64,000 bases of DNA from Caenimonas koreensis DSM 17982 (lineage in GTDB: Bacteria; Pseudomonadota; Gammaproteobacteria; Burkholderiales; Burkholderiaceae_C). The notes below the pieces were generated by a model, which saw nothing but the letters and a program-made list of their open reading frames with translations, made no database searches and had not been told where the DNA came from. Each line of letters starts with the position of its first letter. Position 1 is the first letter of the stretch. The DNA lies in contig NZ_WJBU01000001.1 of the NCBI RefSeq assembly GCF_009646335.1, positions 186,001-250,000 on the forward strand, in the 5' to 3' direction. A program made the position numbers and the translations under genes. Positions 9,896-19,024 of this stretch are shown piece by piece.

Positions 9896-11016
9896 GCCGT
9901 GCCGCGCGCAACAAGCTGCGCGACATCTTCCGCAATGGCCAAGGCGCTGGTCAGCCCTGGCGACTCGATGCCAAACAGGTTCACGAGGCCCTCGACACCG
10001 TGCACGCCGGCCCCGTCGATGCGGAAGTCCGGCGCAGGTTGGTCGGCACGGTGGATCTTGGGTCGCACGCCGCTGTAGCTGGGCTGCAGTGCGCCGTCTG
10101 GCAAGGCGGGCCAGTACCGGCGCACGCTGGCATAGAACGCGTCGGCACGCGCCGGATCCACCCGGTAGTCGATGGCATCTGCCGCCTCAACATCGAGCCA
10201 CTCCAGGTCGGGCCCGAACTTCGCCTGCCCACCCAGATCGAGCGTGAGATGCACGCCCAGCCACGCGTCAGCAGGCGCCGGATAAATCAGCCGCGAAAAC
10301 GGCGCGCGACCTGCGAGCGAGTAGTAGCTGCCCTTGGCAAAACCCTCGTGCGGCACGAACTGCAGCGCGAGCCCTTCAAACTGGCGCGCCAGTGCGCAAG
10401 CGTGAAGCGATGCGGAGTTGACGAGCACACGTGTTTCGATTTCCGTGCCGTCCGCCATGCGCACGATGTGGCTGCCACCGCTGCCACCGAGCACGGCGGA
10501 GTTGACCGGAGACCCCAGCGCCACCAGGCCGCCAGCGCTCTCCAGATCGCCTTGCAGCGCAAGCATGAAGCCGTGGCTGTCGACGATGCCCGTCGTTGGA
10601 GAGGAGAGCGCAGCCACGCAAGTCAATGCGGACTCGAGCGCGCGCGCTTCATTGGCGTCGAGCCATTCAACGGGCACACCATTTGCGGTCGCGCGATCGG
10701 CCAATGTGCGAAGCGCTGCCAGATCGCCTTCGCTGGTCGCGACGACCAGCTTGCCGCAGTTGCGATGCTCCACGCCGTGGCTGGCGCAAAACTCGTAGAG
10801 CAGCTGCTTGCCACGCACGCAAACGCGCGCCTTGACTGAGCCGGGCGAGTAATACAGGCCCGCATGAATCACTTCGCTGTTGCGCGAACTCACGCCCTGG
10901 CCGATGGCCGCCTGAGATTCGACAACGATCGTCTCGTGGCCCGCGAGCGCCAGCGCACGGCCCACCGCGAGGCCCACGGCGCCCGCGCCGATCACGATGG
11001 CATCAACGCGGTCCAT
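9892..11016 (-). CDS. FAD-dependent oxidoreductase, LhgO/DAO family
   Basis: A 374-residue flavoprotein of the D-amino-acid-oxidase fold. The N-terminal dinucleotide motif is AIVIGAGAVGLAVGRALA, followed by the SSRNSEVIHAGLYY loop typical of L-2-hydroxyglutarate dehydrogenase/oxidase homologues; the FAD-binding C-terminal motif is LFGIESPGLTSALAIAE. No signal peptide or membrane segment is seen, so it is probably cytosolic or loosely membrane-bound. The substrate is likely an L-2-hydroxy acid, by family only. It sits 26 bases after the crotonase gene and is coupled to the TonB receptor downstream. Confidence 0.82.
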   Translation of the reverse strand: MDRVDAIVIGAGAVGLAVGRALALAGHETIVVESQAAIGQGVSSRNSEVIHAGLYYSPGSVKARVCVRGKQLLYEFCASHGVEHRNCGKLVVATSEGDLAALRTLADRATANGVPVEWLDANEARALESALTCVAALSSPTTGIVDSHGFMLALQGDLESAGGLVALGSPVNSAVLGGSGGSHIVRMADGTEIETRVLVNSASLHACALARQFEGLALQFVPHEGFAKGSYYSLAGRAPFSRLIYPAPADAWLGVHLTLDLGGQAKFGPDLEWLDVEAADAIDYRVDPARADAFYASVRRYWPALPDGALQPSYSGVRPKIHRADQPAPDFRIDGAGVHGVEGLVNLFGIESPGLTSALAIAEDVAQLVARGTA

Positions 11017-11042
11017 GCCTGCCGTCCGGGTGAAGCCTGCAG

Positions 11043-11948
11043 CTACTGGCCCGCAAGCTGCCGCTCAAGATCGGCAATGGCCTGGCGAGCCTCATCGCCC
11101 TCGGGGATGTGCCGGCCGCTGTCGCGCCATTCAACTGCTTTCTTGAATCCATTGACCTGAGCGTAACGCCTGAACCACATGCCTTCGGGGTTGTGCCGCG
11201 TAATACCGTCAAACACGGTGGCCATCATCTGCGTTTGTTCCAGCCCTGCCGTGAGCATCACCTGGTTCACCACCATCTTGTGCATGGCCAAGTGCGACTT
11301 GGGCACGCCCGCGATGCGCTGCGCCAGCTCCAACGCTTGCGCATCCAGCCGGTCAGCAGGTACGGCGCGATTGGCCAGCCCCCACGCCGCGGCCTGCGCG
11401 CCGTCAATCATGTTACCGGTGAACATCACCTCCTTGGCGCGCGCCGGCCCGAGCCGGTACGTCCACATCGCCGTGGTCGGGCAACCCCAGACACGCGTAG
11501 GCATGTAGCCGATGCGCGCGTCGTTGCTCATCACGAGCAGGTCGCAAGACAGCGCGATGTCGCTGCCGCCGCCAACCGCATAGCCCTGCACCTTCGCGAT
11601 GGTCGGCTTGGACGTGCGCCAGAGCGACATGATGTTCTCGGTGCTGCGCTTCATGAACGCGTAGTCCACCATCGGGTCCCACGGCTTGCCCTCCTGCTTG
11701 CAGGGGTGGTCACCCTCGCCCTCGGCGTACAGGTCCATGTCGTAGCCCGCGCAAAAAGCCCGGCCCGCGCCTTCGACCAGGACCACATGCACGTCATCCT
11801 GCGCCTCCATCCACGCGACCGCGGCGCGGATTTCCTCCGGCGTATCGGGGCCGATGGCATTGAGCTTTTCCGGGCGGGTGAACAGGATACGGCCTACGCC
11901 CGGTGCGTCCGGTAGCCGCTCGGCAGAGAGTGTTGAGTATTGGGGCAT
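11043..11948 (-). CDS. Enoyl-CoA hydratase/isomerase (crotonase) family protein
   Basis: A 301-residue crotonase-fold enzyme that acts on an acyl-CoA. The two oxyanion-hole segments are visible as GAGRAFCAGYDMDL and QGYAVGGGSDIAL. The catalytic Glu pair of true hydratases is not obvious, since Asp lies at SDIAL, so dehydration/hydration is uncertain. The frame stays open upstream to 12068, but that extension would run into the tRNA gene. The ATG at 11948 has a GAAGGAGAC ribosome-binding site and gives the family's normal N terminus. It heads an operon with the FAD oxidoreductase and the TonB receptor. Confidence 0.88.
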   Translation of the reverse strand: MPQYSTLSAERLPDAPGVGRILFTRPEKLNAIGPDTPEEIRAAVAWMEAQDDVHVVLVEGAGRAFCAGYDMDLYAEGEGDHPCKQEGKPWDPMVDYAFMKRSTENIMSLWRTSKPTIAKVQGYAVGGGSDIALSCDLLVMSNDARIGYMPTRVWGCPTTAMWTYRLGPARAKEVMFTGNMIDGAQAAAWGLANRAVPADRLDAQALELAQRIAGVPKSHLAMHKMVVNQVMLTAGLEQTQMMATVFDGITRHNPEGMWFRRYAQVNGFKKAVEWRDSGRHIPEGDEARQAIADLERQLAGQ

Positions 11949-12003
11949 GGTGTCTCCTTCGTGGTGGACCATCGTCGCTGAAGTGGCGAAGCCTGAAAAG
12001 ACA

Positions 12004-12036
12004 AAAGCCCCGTCAACCTGAGATTGACGGGGCTTT
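12004..12036 (-). terminator. Rho-independent terminator after tRNA-Val
   Basis: A perfect 13-bp inverted repeat (AAAGCCCCGTCAA / TTGACGGGGCTTT) with a 7-base loop lies 7 bases after the encoded CCA of the tRNA. On the minus strand it runs into T residues. It should end the tRNA transcript and insulate it from the crotonase operon about 55 bases further on. Confidence 0.88.
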
Positions 12037-12042
12037 GAATTT

Positions 12043-12117
12043 TGGTGGGCGATACATGGATCGAACATGTGACCCCTGCAGTGTGAATGCAGTGCTCTAC
12101 CGCTGAGCTAATCGCCC
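12043..12117 (-). tRNA. tRNA-Val (anticodon CAC)
   Basis: Reading the minus strand gives a full 75-base cloverleaf. The acceptor stem GGGCGAT pairs with ATCGCCC; the D arm is GCTCAGCGGTAGAGC, the anticodon stem CTGCA/TGCAG encloses loop TTCACAC, and the T arm holds TTCGATC. CCA is encoded. The anticodon CAC reads GUG, a favoured Val codon in this GC-rich genome. A strong terminator follows. Confidence 0.96.
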
Positions 12118-12155
12118 GTTCTGGCGGTGAAGAATCACCGCGAGACAGCCCACAA

Positions 12156-12872
12156 TTATGCCACAGCGCCGGATGAGCCAATGCGCCACAGCGTCTTGCC
12201 GCCGCTGGCCTTATCCAGCTGCTTGAGCACTTCTTCGTGCGCGGCGGCTTCCTGCTCGTTCGCCACCAGCACAGGCAGCGTGAAAGTGGTGAGGTCCACA
12301 CGCGTGACGATGCCGCCGAAGTTGTCCGACGTGCCCATGTCGATCAGCAAGGCGTCCTGGCCGCGCGTGAGGTTGATGTACACGTCGGCAAGCAGTTCTG
12401 CGTCCAGCAACGCGCCGTGCAGCGTGCGAGAGGAGTTGTCGACGCCGAGCCGGTCGCACAGCGCATCGAGGCTGTTGCGCTTGCCGGGGTACATCTCCTT
12501 GGCCATCACGAGCGTGTCGGTCACCGAGGCCACGAACGTCTTGAAAGCGGGCCGCCCCACGCGCTCGAGTTCCTTGTCGAGGAAGGACACGTCGAATGCA
12601 GCGTTGTGGATGATGATTTCCGCGCCGGCCAGGTACTCCATCAGCTCGTCGCAAACGGCGGAAAAAAGCGGCTTGTCGCGCAGGAATTCGTTGCTGATGC
12701 CGTGGACCTTGAGCGCGTCTTCGTGGCTGTCGCGCTCGGGGTTCAGGTAGAAGTGCCTGTTGTTGCCAGTGAGCTTGCGCCCCACCAGTTCAACGCAGCC
12801 AATTTCGATGATGCGGTCGCCGCCTTCTGCGGAGAGGCCGGTGGTTTCAGTGTCGAGGACGATCTGGCGCAT
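12156..12872 (-). CDS. dnaQ: DNA polymerase III epsilon subunit (3'-5' proofreading exonuclease)
   Basis: A 238-residue DEDDh exonuclease that proofreads for the replicative polymerase. Exo I is VLDTETTGLS (D7, E9), Exo II lies in IIHNAAFDVSFLD, and Exo III carries HGALLDAELLADVY. The C-terminal tail (residues about 200-238) corresponds to the region that binds the polymerase alpha subunit. It lies downstream of fdx on the same strand, separated by an 84-base repeat-rich gap. Confidence 0.96.
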   Translation of the reverse strand: MRQIVLDTETTGLSAEGGDRIIEIGCVELVGRKLTGNNRHFYLNPERDSHEDALKVHGISNEFLRDKPLFSAVCDELMEYLAGAEIIIHNAAFDVSFLDKELERVGRPAFKTFVASVTDTLVMAKEMYPGKRNSLDALCDRLGVDNSSRTLHGALLDAELLADVYINLTRGQDALLIDMGTSDNFGGIVTRVDLTTFTLPVLVANEQEAAAHEEVLKQLDKASGGKTLWRIGSSGAVA

Positions 12873-12884
12873 GACGCGATTCTA

Positions 12885-12963
12885 GGTTGAGCGTCGGGCG
12901 TTCGGCGTTGAGCGCGAATTCCTCGCCAAACGCTGAACGCTCAACGCCCAACCTCTTCAATGC
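12885..12963. repeat. Intergenic imperfect palindrome, copy 1 (fdx 3' end)
   Basis: The gap between dnaQ and fdx is built from GCGTTGAGC-like heptamers on one side and their complements on the other, forming a potential long hairpin. The last 26 bases (12938-12963) match positions 16488-16513 beside iscS at 25 of 26 positions. The repeat includes the TGA and final His codon of fdx. This looks like a small dispersed element used as a gene 3' end or terminator-like hairpin. Confidence 0.75.
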
Positions 12964-13295
12964 TTCTCCTTGGCGTGGTTGATCGAGTACTTCGGAATCT
13001 CGACCACCAGGTCTTTTTGCGCCAGGATCGCCTGGCACGACAGGCGGGAGTTCGGCTCCAGGCCCCACGCGCGATCGAGCAGGTCTTCTTCTTCCTCTTC
13101 CATATCGTTGAGCGAGTTGAACCCCTCGCGCACGATGATGTGGCACGTCGTACACGCGCAGCTCATGTCGCACGCATGTTCGATCTCGATATGGTGCTCC
13201 AGCAGCGCCTCGCAGATCGACGTGCCTGCCGGCGCGCTCACTTGCGCGCCCTGCGGGCAGTACTCGGGGTGAGGCAAGATTTTGATGACGGGCAT
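12957..13295 (-). CDS. fdx: ISC-type [2Fe-2S] ferredoxin
   Basis: A 112-residue adrenodoxin-type ferredoxin that supplies electrons to the IscS/IscU cluster-assembly reaction. The cluster ligands are C42, C48 and C51 in CDMSCACTTC and C87 in RLSCQAIL. It is the last gene of the ISC operon, two bases after hscA. Its final His codon and stop lie within a dispersed palindromic repeat also present at the end of iscS. Confidence 0.96.
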   Translation of the reverse strand: MPVIKILPHPEYCPQGAQVSAPAGTSICEALLEHHIEIEHACDMSCACTTCHIIVREGFNSLNDMEEEEEDLLDRAWGLEPNSRLSCQAILAQKDLVVEIPKYSINHAKEKH

Positions 13296-13297
13296 GC

Positions 13298-15157
13298 TCA
13301 GATACTTTCCAGTGTTTTGCCCGCAAGTGCCGTGCGGATGCTCTCGTTCATTCGCTGCGCCGCGAAGCTTTCCGTCGCCTGCGCGAGCGCCTTGGTCGCT
13401 GCTTCGATCACCGCTGCATCGTCACTGGCTTGCGCCGTCTTGCGCAGCTGGTCCATCAGCTGGTCGATCTGGGCTCGCGCGTCGGCGCCCAGCAAGGCAC
13501 CGTCGGCATCGAGTGCGCTTTGCGTGGCGATCAGCATGCGGTCGGCCTCAACGCGAGACTCGACCAATGCGCGCGACTTGATGTCTTGTTCTGCCGTCGC
13601 AAAGCTGTCTTGCAGCATCTTCGCGACCTGCTCGTCCGAAAGGCCATAGGACGGCTTGACGTCGATGCGCGCCTCGACGCCACTGCCCTGCTCCTTCGCG
13701 CTCACGCTCAGCAGGCCGTCCGCATCGACGGTGAACGTCACGCGGATACGCGCTGCGCCAGCCGCCATCGGCGGGATGCCGCGCAGCTCGAAGCGCGCGA
13801 GGCTGCGGCAGTCAGCCACCAGGTCGCGCTCGCCCTGAACAACATGCAGCGCAAGCGCCGTCTGGCCGTCTTTGTACGTGGTGAAGTCTTGCGCCTTGGC
13901 GGTGGGAATCGTCTCGTTGCGCGGCACGATGCGCTCGACCAGGCCGCCCATCGTTTCAACACCGAGCGAGAGCGGAATCACATCGAGCAACAGCAAATCG
14001 CCACTGGCGTTGTTGCCCGCGAGCTGGTTCGCCTGGATCGCCGCGCCAAGCGCCACGACTTCATCGGGGTTGAGATTGGTGAGCGGCTCTTTGCCAAAGA
14101 ACTCGTGCACCGCGCGCTGCACCTGCGGCATGCGCGTGGAGCCGCCCACCATCACGACACCCTTGATGTCGTCCTTGGCCAGGCGCGCATCACGCAATGC
14201 CTTGCGCACAGCGGCCATCGTGCGCGCTGTGAGGTCGGCAGTGGCGGACTCGAATTCCTCGCGCGTGATTGGCACGCCCTTCGAAGCGCCGCCGACCTCG
14301 ATGGAAACGTCAATGGATTCACGCGCCGAGAGCTGCTCCTTCGCGTCGCGCGCAGCCATCTTGATGCGTGCCTTGTCGCTTGCCGCCTGCGCATGCAGGC
14401 CCGCCTTGGCCAGCATCAGCTCTGCAAGAACGCGGTCGTAGTCGTCACCGCCCAGCGCGGAATCACCGCCCGTCGCAATCACCTCGAACACGCCCTGCGT
14501 CAACCGCAGGATCGAGATATCGAATGTGCCGCCGCCCAGGTCGAAAACCGCATAGACGCCCTCGCTGCCGTTATCCAAACCGTAGGCAATTGCCGCAGCC
14601 GTCGGCTCGCTGATCAGCCGCAGCACGTTGATGCCCGCGAGCTTCGCTGCGTCCTTCGTGGCCTGGCGCTGCGCATCGTCGAAATACGCAGGCACCGTGA
14701 TCACGGCGCCATACAGGTCGTCGTTGAACGTGTCTTCTGCACGAAAACGCAGCGTCGCCAGAATCTCGCCGCTGATCTCGACAGGTGTCTTCTCACCCGC
14801 GCGCGTTTGCAGCGTCACCATGCCGGGGCGATCCACAAACTGGTACGGCAGCTTCGCGCGATTGGCGATGTCTGCAAGACCGCGCCCCATGAAGCGCTTG
14901 ACCGATGCGATCGTGTTGAGCGGGTCTTGCGCCTGCGCAGCCTGCGCGTCGAAGCCGATTTGGCGGCCGTTGTTCTCCAGGAAGCGAACGACGGAAGGAA
15001 GGATCACGCGGCCGTTGTCATCAGGCAGGCATTCGGCAACGCCATTGCGCACCGATGCGACGAGCGAGTGAGTTGTGCCCAGGTCGATGCCGACTGCGAT
15101 GCGCCGCTGGTGCGGGTCGGGCGACTGGCCGGGTTCTGAAATTTGGAGGAGTGCCAT
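13298..15157 (-). CDS. hscA: Hsp70-type chaperone HscA of the ISC system
   Basis: A 619-residue specialised Hsp70 that helps transfer Fe-S clusters from IscU to acceptors. The actin-type ATPase domain (about 1-385) shows [24 protein letters not shown] and VGGSTRMP. The substrate-binding domain (about 390-619) starts at the linker [15 protein letters not shown]. Its position between hscB and fdx and its length below that of DnaK support HscA. Confidence 0.97.
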   Translation of the reverse strand: MALLQISEPGQSPDPHQRRIAVGIDLGTTHSLVASVRNGVAECLPDDNGRVILPSVVRFLENNGRQIGFDAQAAQAQDPLNTIASVKRFMGRGLADIANRAKLPYQFVDRPGMVTLQTRAGEKTPVEISGEILATLRFRAEDTFNDDLYGAVITVPAYFDDAQRQATKDAAKLAGINVLRLISEPTAAAIAYGLDNGSEGVYAVFDLGGGTFDISILRLTQGVFEVIATGGDSALGGDDYDRVLAELMLAKAGLHAQAASDKARIKMAARDAKEQLSARESIDVSIEVGGASKGVPITREEFESATADLTARTMAAVRKALRDARLAKDDIKGVVMVGGSTRMPQVQRAVHEFFGKEPLTNLNPDEVVALGAAIQANQLAGNNASGDLLLLDVIPLSLGVETMGGLVERIVPRNETIPTAKAQDFTTYKDGQTALALHVVQGERDLVADCRSLARFELRGIPPMAAGAARIRVTFTVDADGLLSVSAKEQGSGVEARIDVKPSYGLSDEQVAKMLQDSFATAEQDIKSRALVESRVEADRMLIATQSALDADGALLGADARAQIDQLMDQLRKTAQASDDAAVIEAATKALAQATESFAAQRMNESIRTALAGKTLESI

Positions 15158-15166
15158 AGCGCGGCT

Positions 15167-15697
15167 TTATTGTCCCAGTTGCTCGTAGCGCTGCTGCACG
15201 TCGTGGTCGAAACGCTCGATGAACATGAGCGCCCTGACCTGGCCCGCGGCAGCAGCGGCATCGTTCGCGCTATCGAGCAATTGCGCAATCCGCGCGAGCG
15301 TGTCGCGGCGCGTGCGCATCAATTGCCCGGCCAGCGTGTCAAGGTCTTCTTCGCCCTTGGCCTCATCAAGTGCTTCGCGCCACTCCATCTGCTCCATCAG
15401 GAATTCTGCGGGCATAGCCGTATTGTTCTCGGCCTCGATGGGCGCACCGCGCAATTCGCACAAGTAGGCAGCGCGTTTGCCAGGGTCCTTCAATCGCTGG
15501 TAGGCCTCATTGATACGCACCGACCATTGCATCGCCACGCGCTGTGCTGCGGCTCCCTGCCCCGCGAACTTGTCGGGGTGGGCTTCGCGCTGCAGCTCTT
15601 TCCAGCGTGCGTCGATCGCGGCGCGGTCCTGCTCGAAGCGCTCAGGCAGACCGAACAACGCAAAGTCATTCGACTGCAGGTTCAAGGCGATGCTCAC
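15167..15697 (-). CDS. hscB: J-domain co-chaperone HscB
   Basis: A 176-residue J-protein that delivers IscU to HscA and stimulates its ATPase. The N-terminal J domain carries HPD at 40-42. The C-terminal three-helix HSCB domain (about 95-170) binds IscU. It overlaps iscA by 4 bases and precedes hscA by 9 bases. Confidence 0.95.
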   Translation of the reverse strand: MSIALNLQSNDFALFGLPERFEQDRAAIDARWKELQREAHPDKFAGQGAAAQRVAMQWSVRINEAYQRLKDPGKRAAYLCELRGAPIEAENNTAMPAEFLMEQMEWREALDEAKGEEDLDTLAGQLMRTRRDTLARIAQLLDSANDAAAAAGQVRALMFIERFDHDVQQRYEQLGQ

Positions 15698-16017
15698 ACG
15701 CGGAACGATTCCCCGCAGCCGCAGCGGTCACGCTCGTTGGGGTTGTTGAACTTGAAGCCTTCGTTCAGGCCCTCACGCACGAAGTCGAGCTGCGTGCCGT
15801 CGATGTAGGCCAGGCTCTTGGGGTCGATCAGCACCTTGACACCGTGGTCTTCGAACACGATGTCTTCGGGCGCGACGTCATCGACGTATTCAAGCTTGTA
15901 CGCCAGGCCCGAGCAGCCCGTCGTCTTCACGCCCAGCCGCACGCCGACACCCTTGCCGCGCTTGGTGAGGTAGCGTGAAACGTGCCGCGCTGCTGCTTCT
16001 GTTAACGAGATGGCCAT
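15694..16017 (-). CDS. iscA: Iron-sulfur cluster assembly protein IscA
   Basis: A 107-residue A-type carrier that passes Fe-S clusters to target enzymes. The three conserved cysteines are C35 (TTGCSGLAY) and C99/C101 (CGCGESF). It lies 8 bases after iscU and overlaps hscB by 4 bases. Confidence 0.97.
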   Translation of the reverse strand: MAISLTEAAARHVSRYLTKRGKGVGVRLGVKTTGCSGLAYKLEYVDDVAPEDIVFEDHGVKVLIDPKSLAYIDGTQLDFVREGLNEGFKFNNPNERDRCGCGESFRV

Positions 16018-16025
16018 GGCGAGGG

Positions 16026-16415
16026 CTAGTGCTTGACGTGCTTCTGTTTGTAGTCGGCCACGGCTGCCTTGATCGCGTCTTCCGCGAGGATCGAGCAGTG
16101 GATCTTCACGGGCGGCAAGGCCAGTTCTTCGGCAATCACGCTGTTCTTGAGCGCAGCCGCTTCATCGAGCGTCTTGCCCTTGACCCATTCGGTCACGAGC
16201 GAGCTCGATGCAATGGCCGAGCCGCAGCCGTAGGTCTTGAAACGTGCGTCTTCAATGATGCCCGTCTGCGGATTCACGCGGATCTGCAGCTTCATCACGT
16301 CGCCGCAGGCGGGCGCGCCCACCATGCCGGTGCCAACGGACTCGTCACCCTTGTCGAACGAGCCGACATTGCGGGGGTTTTCGTAGTGATCAACGACTTT
16401 TTCGGAATAGGCCAT
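16026..16415 (-). CDS. iscU: Iron-sulfur cluster scaffold IscU
   Basis: A 129-residue scaffold on which new [2Fe-2S] clusters form with sulfur from IscS. Ligand cysteines are C37 (GAPACGD), C64 (TYGCGSA) and C107 (IHCSIL). The LPPVKIHCS segment carries the LPPVK motif recognised by HscA. A 91-base gap with a palindromic repeat separates it from iscS. Confidence 0.98.
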   Translation of the reverse strand: MAYSEKVVDHYENPRNVGSFDKGDESVGTGMVGAPACGDVMKLQIRVNPQTGIIEDARFKTYGCGSAIASSSLVTEWVKGKTLDEAAALKNSVIAEELALPPVKIHCSILAEDAIKAAVADYKQKHVKH

Positions 16416-16430
16416 TTTGAACTCCTGGTT

Positions 16431-16513
16431 TGGCGTTAGGCGTTGGGCGTCAAGCGGGCTTCATGGGGCTTCACGCCCAACGCCCAACGCTCAACGCTCA
16501 ACCTCTTCAATGC
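16431..16513. repeat. Intergenic palindrome, copy 2 (iscS 3' end)
   Basis: The iscS-iscU gap contains GGCGTTGGGCG (16439-16449) facing CGCCCAACGCC (16474-16484), a perfect 11-bp inverted repeat, followed by further CGCTCAACG units. The terminal 26 bases match copy 1 near fdx with one mismatch and contain the iscS stop codon. A hairpin here could lower expression of iscU onward or protect the upstream iscRS message. Confidence 0.78.
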
Positions 16514-17727
16514 GCTGTCCACTGGATCGTCGAGATATCGACGCCGTCCTGGTACATCTCCCAGAGCGGACTCAGCTCGCGCAGGCGCGCGACGTTTTTC
16601 TTGATCGTGTCGACGGCGTAGTCGATCTCTTCTTCGGTCGTGAAGCGGCCGATCGTCATGCGCAGGCTGCTGTGCGCAAGCTCATCACTGCGGCCCAGCG
16701 CGCGAAGCACATAGCTTGGCTCCAGTGACGCCGACGTGCAGGCCGAGCCCGACGACACCGCCAGCCCCTTGATGCCCATGATCAGCGACTCGCCTTCGAC
16801 AAAATTGAAGCTGATGTTCAGGTTCTGCGGCACCCGGTGTTCGAGGTTGCCGTTGATGAAGACTTGCTCGACGTCTTTCAGCCCATCGAGCAGGCGCTTT
16901 TGCAGCGCATGCGCCTTCGCGTTGTCCTGCGCCATCTCGGCCTTGGCGATGCGGAAAGCCTCGCCCATGCCGACGATCTGGTGCGTGGGCAGCGTGCCTG
17001 AACGCATGCCGCGCTCATGGCCGCCACCATGCATCTGCGCTTCAAGGCGCACACGCGGCTTGCGACAGACGTACAGCGCGCCAATGCCCTTGGGGCCGTA
17101 CGTCTTGTGCGACGCGAGGCTCATCAGGTCCACAGGCAGCTTCTTCACATCGATGTTGACTTTGCCCGTGGCCTGCGCCGCATCGACGTGGAAGATCACG
17201 TTCTTCTCGCGGCAAATCGAGCCCAACGCCACGATGTCCTGGATGACGCCGATCTCGTTGTTGACGTACATGACGCTCGCCAGGATCGTGTCGGGCCGCA
17301 GCGCTGCCTTGAACACTTCCAGGTCGAGCATGCCGTCTTCCTTGACGTCGAGGTAGGTCACCTCGAAGCCCTGGCGCTCGAGCTCACGCATCGTGTCGAG
17401 CACCGCCTTGTGCTCGGTCTTGACGGTGATCAGGTGCTTGCCGCGGCTCTTGTAGAAATGCGCCGCGCCCTTGATGGCGAGGTTGTTCGATTCGGTCGCG
17501 CCGGAAGTCCAGACGATCTCGCGCGGGTCGGCGCCGATCAGGTCCGCGACCTGGTCACGGGCTTTCTCGACGGCGGCTTCTGCCTCCCAGCCCCACGCAT
17601 GGCTGCGCGAAGCGGGGTTGCCGAAGTGCTCGCGCAGCCAGGGGATCATCGCGTCGACAACGCGCGGGTCCACCGGCGTCGTTGCGCCGTAGTCCAGGTA
17701 AATCGGGAAGTGCGGAGTGGTGTCCAT
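16507..17727 (-). CDS. iscS: Cysteine desulfurase IscS
   Basis: A 406-residue PLP enzyme that converts cysteine to alanine and provides persulfide sulfur for Fe-S clusters and thio-modified tRNA. The PLP-binding Lys is in [12 protein letters not shown] and the mobile-loop catalytic Cys in SSGSACTS. The frame is open further upstream, but the ATG at 17727 yields the family N terminus ([12 protein letters not shown]) and leaves a normal 43-base gap to iscR. Confidence 0.97.
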   Translation of the reverse strand: MDTTPHFPIYLDYGATTPVDPRVVDAMIPWLREHFGNPASRSHAWGWEAEAAVEKARDQVADLIGADPREIVWTSGATESNNLAIKGAAHFYKSRGKHLITVKTEHKAVLDTMRELERQGFEVTYLDVKEDGMLDLEVFKAALRPDTILASVMYVNNEIGVIQDIVALGSICREKNVIFHVDAAQATGKVNIDVKKLPVDLMSLASHKTYGPKGIGALYVCRKPRVRLEAQMHGGGHERGMRSGTLPTHQIVGMGEAFRIAKAEMAQDNAKAHALQKRLLDGLKDVEQVFINGNLEHRVPQNLNISFNFVEGESLIMGIKGLAVSSGSACTSASLEPSYVLRALGRSDELAHSSLRMTIGRFTTEEEIDYAVDTIKKNVARLRELSPLWEMYQDGVDISTIQWTAH

Positions 17728-17770
17728 GCTGGCGTGCTGCTGGCTGAATCGAAACGGGGATTTGCCGTCC

Positions 17771-18307
17771 TTACGACTTGGCAAACGAGTTGCCAAGGGC
17801 AAACACGGAATTGGGCGCGTTCACACGGATCGGCTTGACCACGGGCTGCGCGGAAATCGCACGCTTGATGGCCGGCTTGTCTTCGATGGTGACGCCCTTG
17901 GCGATCTGGTCTTCCACCAGTTTTTGCAGCGTGACCGAATCAAGGAACTCGACCATGCGCTGGTTGAGCGAGGCCCACAGCTCGTGCGTCATGCAACGGC
18001 CGCCATCGCCCTGGCAGTTTTCCTTGCCGCCGCACTGCGTGGCATCGATCGGCTCGTCCACCGACACGATGATGTCGGCGACAGTGATCTCGCCAGCCTT
18101 GCGAGCGAGCGTGTAGCCGCCGCCCGGGCCGCGAGTGGACTCCACCAGCTCATGCCGGCGCAGCTTGCCGAACAGCTGCTCGAGGTAGGAAAGGGAGATC
18201 TGCTGGCGCTGGCTGATGGCCGCCAGCGTGACCGGGCCATTGTTCTGGCGCAGGGCCAGATCGATCATCGCGGTGACCGCAAAGCGGCCTTTGGTAGTGA
18301 GACGCAT
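17771..18307 (-). CDS. iscR: Fe-S cluster-sensing Rrf2 regulator IscR
   Basis: A 178-residue Rrf2-family repressor of its own operon. The winged helix is at the N terminus (about 1-65), and cluster ligands C92, C98 and C105 with H108 sit in [17 protein letters not shown]. One residue more than in E. coli separates the last two cysteines. With a [2Fe-2S] cluster it should repress the isc promoter through the type 1 site at 18449-18473. The start has an AAGGAG ribosome-binding site. Confidence 0.96.
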   Translation of the reverse strand: MRLTTKGRFAVTAMIDLALRQNNGPVTLAAISQRQQISLSYLEQLFGKLRRHELVESTRGPGGGYTLARKAGEITVADIIVSVDEPIDATQCGGKENCQGDGGRCMTHELWASLNQRMVEFLDSVTLQKLVEDQIAKGVTIEDKPAIKRAISAQPVVKPIRVNAPNSVFALGNSFAKS

Positions 18308-18404
18308 ATGGAAGCTCCTTATCCGGTGCTGGAATTACCCCGCGGCACACGCTACGGGGTCCGTCTCGCCCATTCGCCGGCTCCTCGGCCGGCCTCTCCG
18401 CAAG

Positions 18405-18422
18405 ACTCTGACCTGTCAGAGT
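18405..18422. promoter_or_regulatory. Perfect palindrome in the iscR leader
   Basis: ACTCTGAC-CT-GTCAGAGT is a perfect 8-bp inverted repeat with a 2-base centre, about 98 bases before the iscR start and about 45 bases downstream of the predicted transcription start. It does not fit the IscR consensus. It may be an operator for another protein or an RNA hairpin. Confidence 0.5.
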
Positions 18423-18448
18423 TCCGGCGGGCTTTTGAGTTCTGGACT

Positions 18449-18474
18449 GTTCTTGAGTATTTCCGTCAAGTATA
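18449..18474 (-). promoter_or_regulatory. isc operon promoter with IscR type 1 site
   Basis: On the minus strand, TGCTATACT forms an extended -10 element (TATACT at 18474-18469). Overlapping and just downstream is ATACTTGAC-GGAAAT-ACTCAAGAAC (18473-18449), which fits the type 1 IscR half-sites (ATAxyyGACT...AGTCrrxTAT) with few mismatches. Placement across the -10/+1 region agrees with repression of iscR by holo-IscR. Confidence 0.72.
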
Positions 18475-18517
18475 GCAGAAGGCCGACTCCGGCGCTCAGG
18501 TACTGAGCCGCGCCGGG

Positions 18518-19000
18518 TTAGCGTGCTACCAGCATCTGGCGCGCATGGACGAGCAGCCCCTTGCAAGCCGCTTCGACCTGGTCAAGGACCATCTGGAAGC
18601 CCTGCTCGCCACCCGCGTAAGGGTCAGGCACCTCGTCAGCCATGCCGGGTGGCGCGAACTCCATCAGGCGGCGCACCTTGTGGCGCTGATCCTTCGGGCA
18701 GAGCGCTTCGAGCTCCACAATGTTCTGCCAGTCCATGCCAAGGATGAGGTCGAAGTCCACAAAGTCGGAAGGCTTGACTTGCCTGGCCCGCAGCGCGCCG
18801 AGGTCATAGCCGCGCAGGCGCGCGTGGCGCTGGCTGCGGTGGTCGGGCGGCGAGCCGACGTGATAGTCCAGCGTTCCCGCCGAGTCGATCCGGACCTTGC
18901 CCGCCAGGTCTGACTGGCGGACCATGTGGCGGAACACGCCTTCCGCCGTGGGGCTTCTGCAAATGTTCCCCATGCAAACGAACAGCACCCGCAATTGCAT
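18518..19000 (-). CDS. Low-molecular-weight protein-tyrosine phosphatase
   Basis: A 160-residue cytosolic phosphatase. The P-loop C-X5-R is CMGNICRS (C9, R15) and the general-acid Asp lies in EVPDPYAGG. Relatives reverse tyrosine phosphorylation of polysaccharide-export kinases or enzymes. It lies 24 bases after a polyprenol-phosphate glycosyltransferase gene on the same strand, which favours a surface-polysaccharide role, but no cognate kinase is in the window. Confidence 0.93.
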   Translation of the reverse strand: MQLRVLFVCMGNICRSPTAEGVFRHMVRQSDLAGKVRIDSAGTLDYHVGSPPDHRSQRHARLRGYDLGALRARQVKPSDFVDFDLILGMDWQNIVELEALCPKDQRHKVRRLMEFAPPGMADEVPDPYAGGEQGFQMVLDQVEAACKGLLVHARQMLVAR

Positions 19001-19024
19001 CGGACTTCCTTCTGCCTTCTGGCT

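Noticed and set aside
11949..12068. N-terminal extension of the crotonase to 12068
   Set aside because: It would run through the terminator and into the tRNA-Val gene; the ATG at 11948 has a good ribosome-binding site.
13430..15139. Plus-strand frame of 569 codons opposite hscA
   Set aside because: Antisense shadow of a clear hscA gene in GC-rich DNA; His/Arg-rich with no domain.
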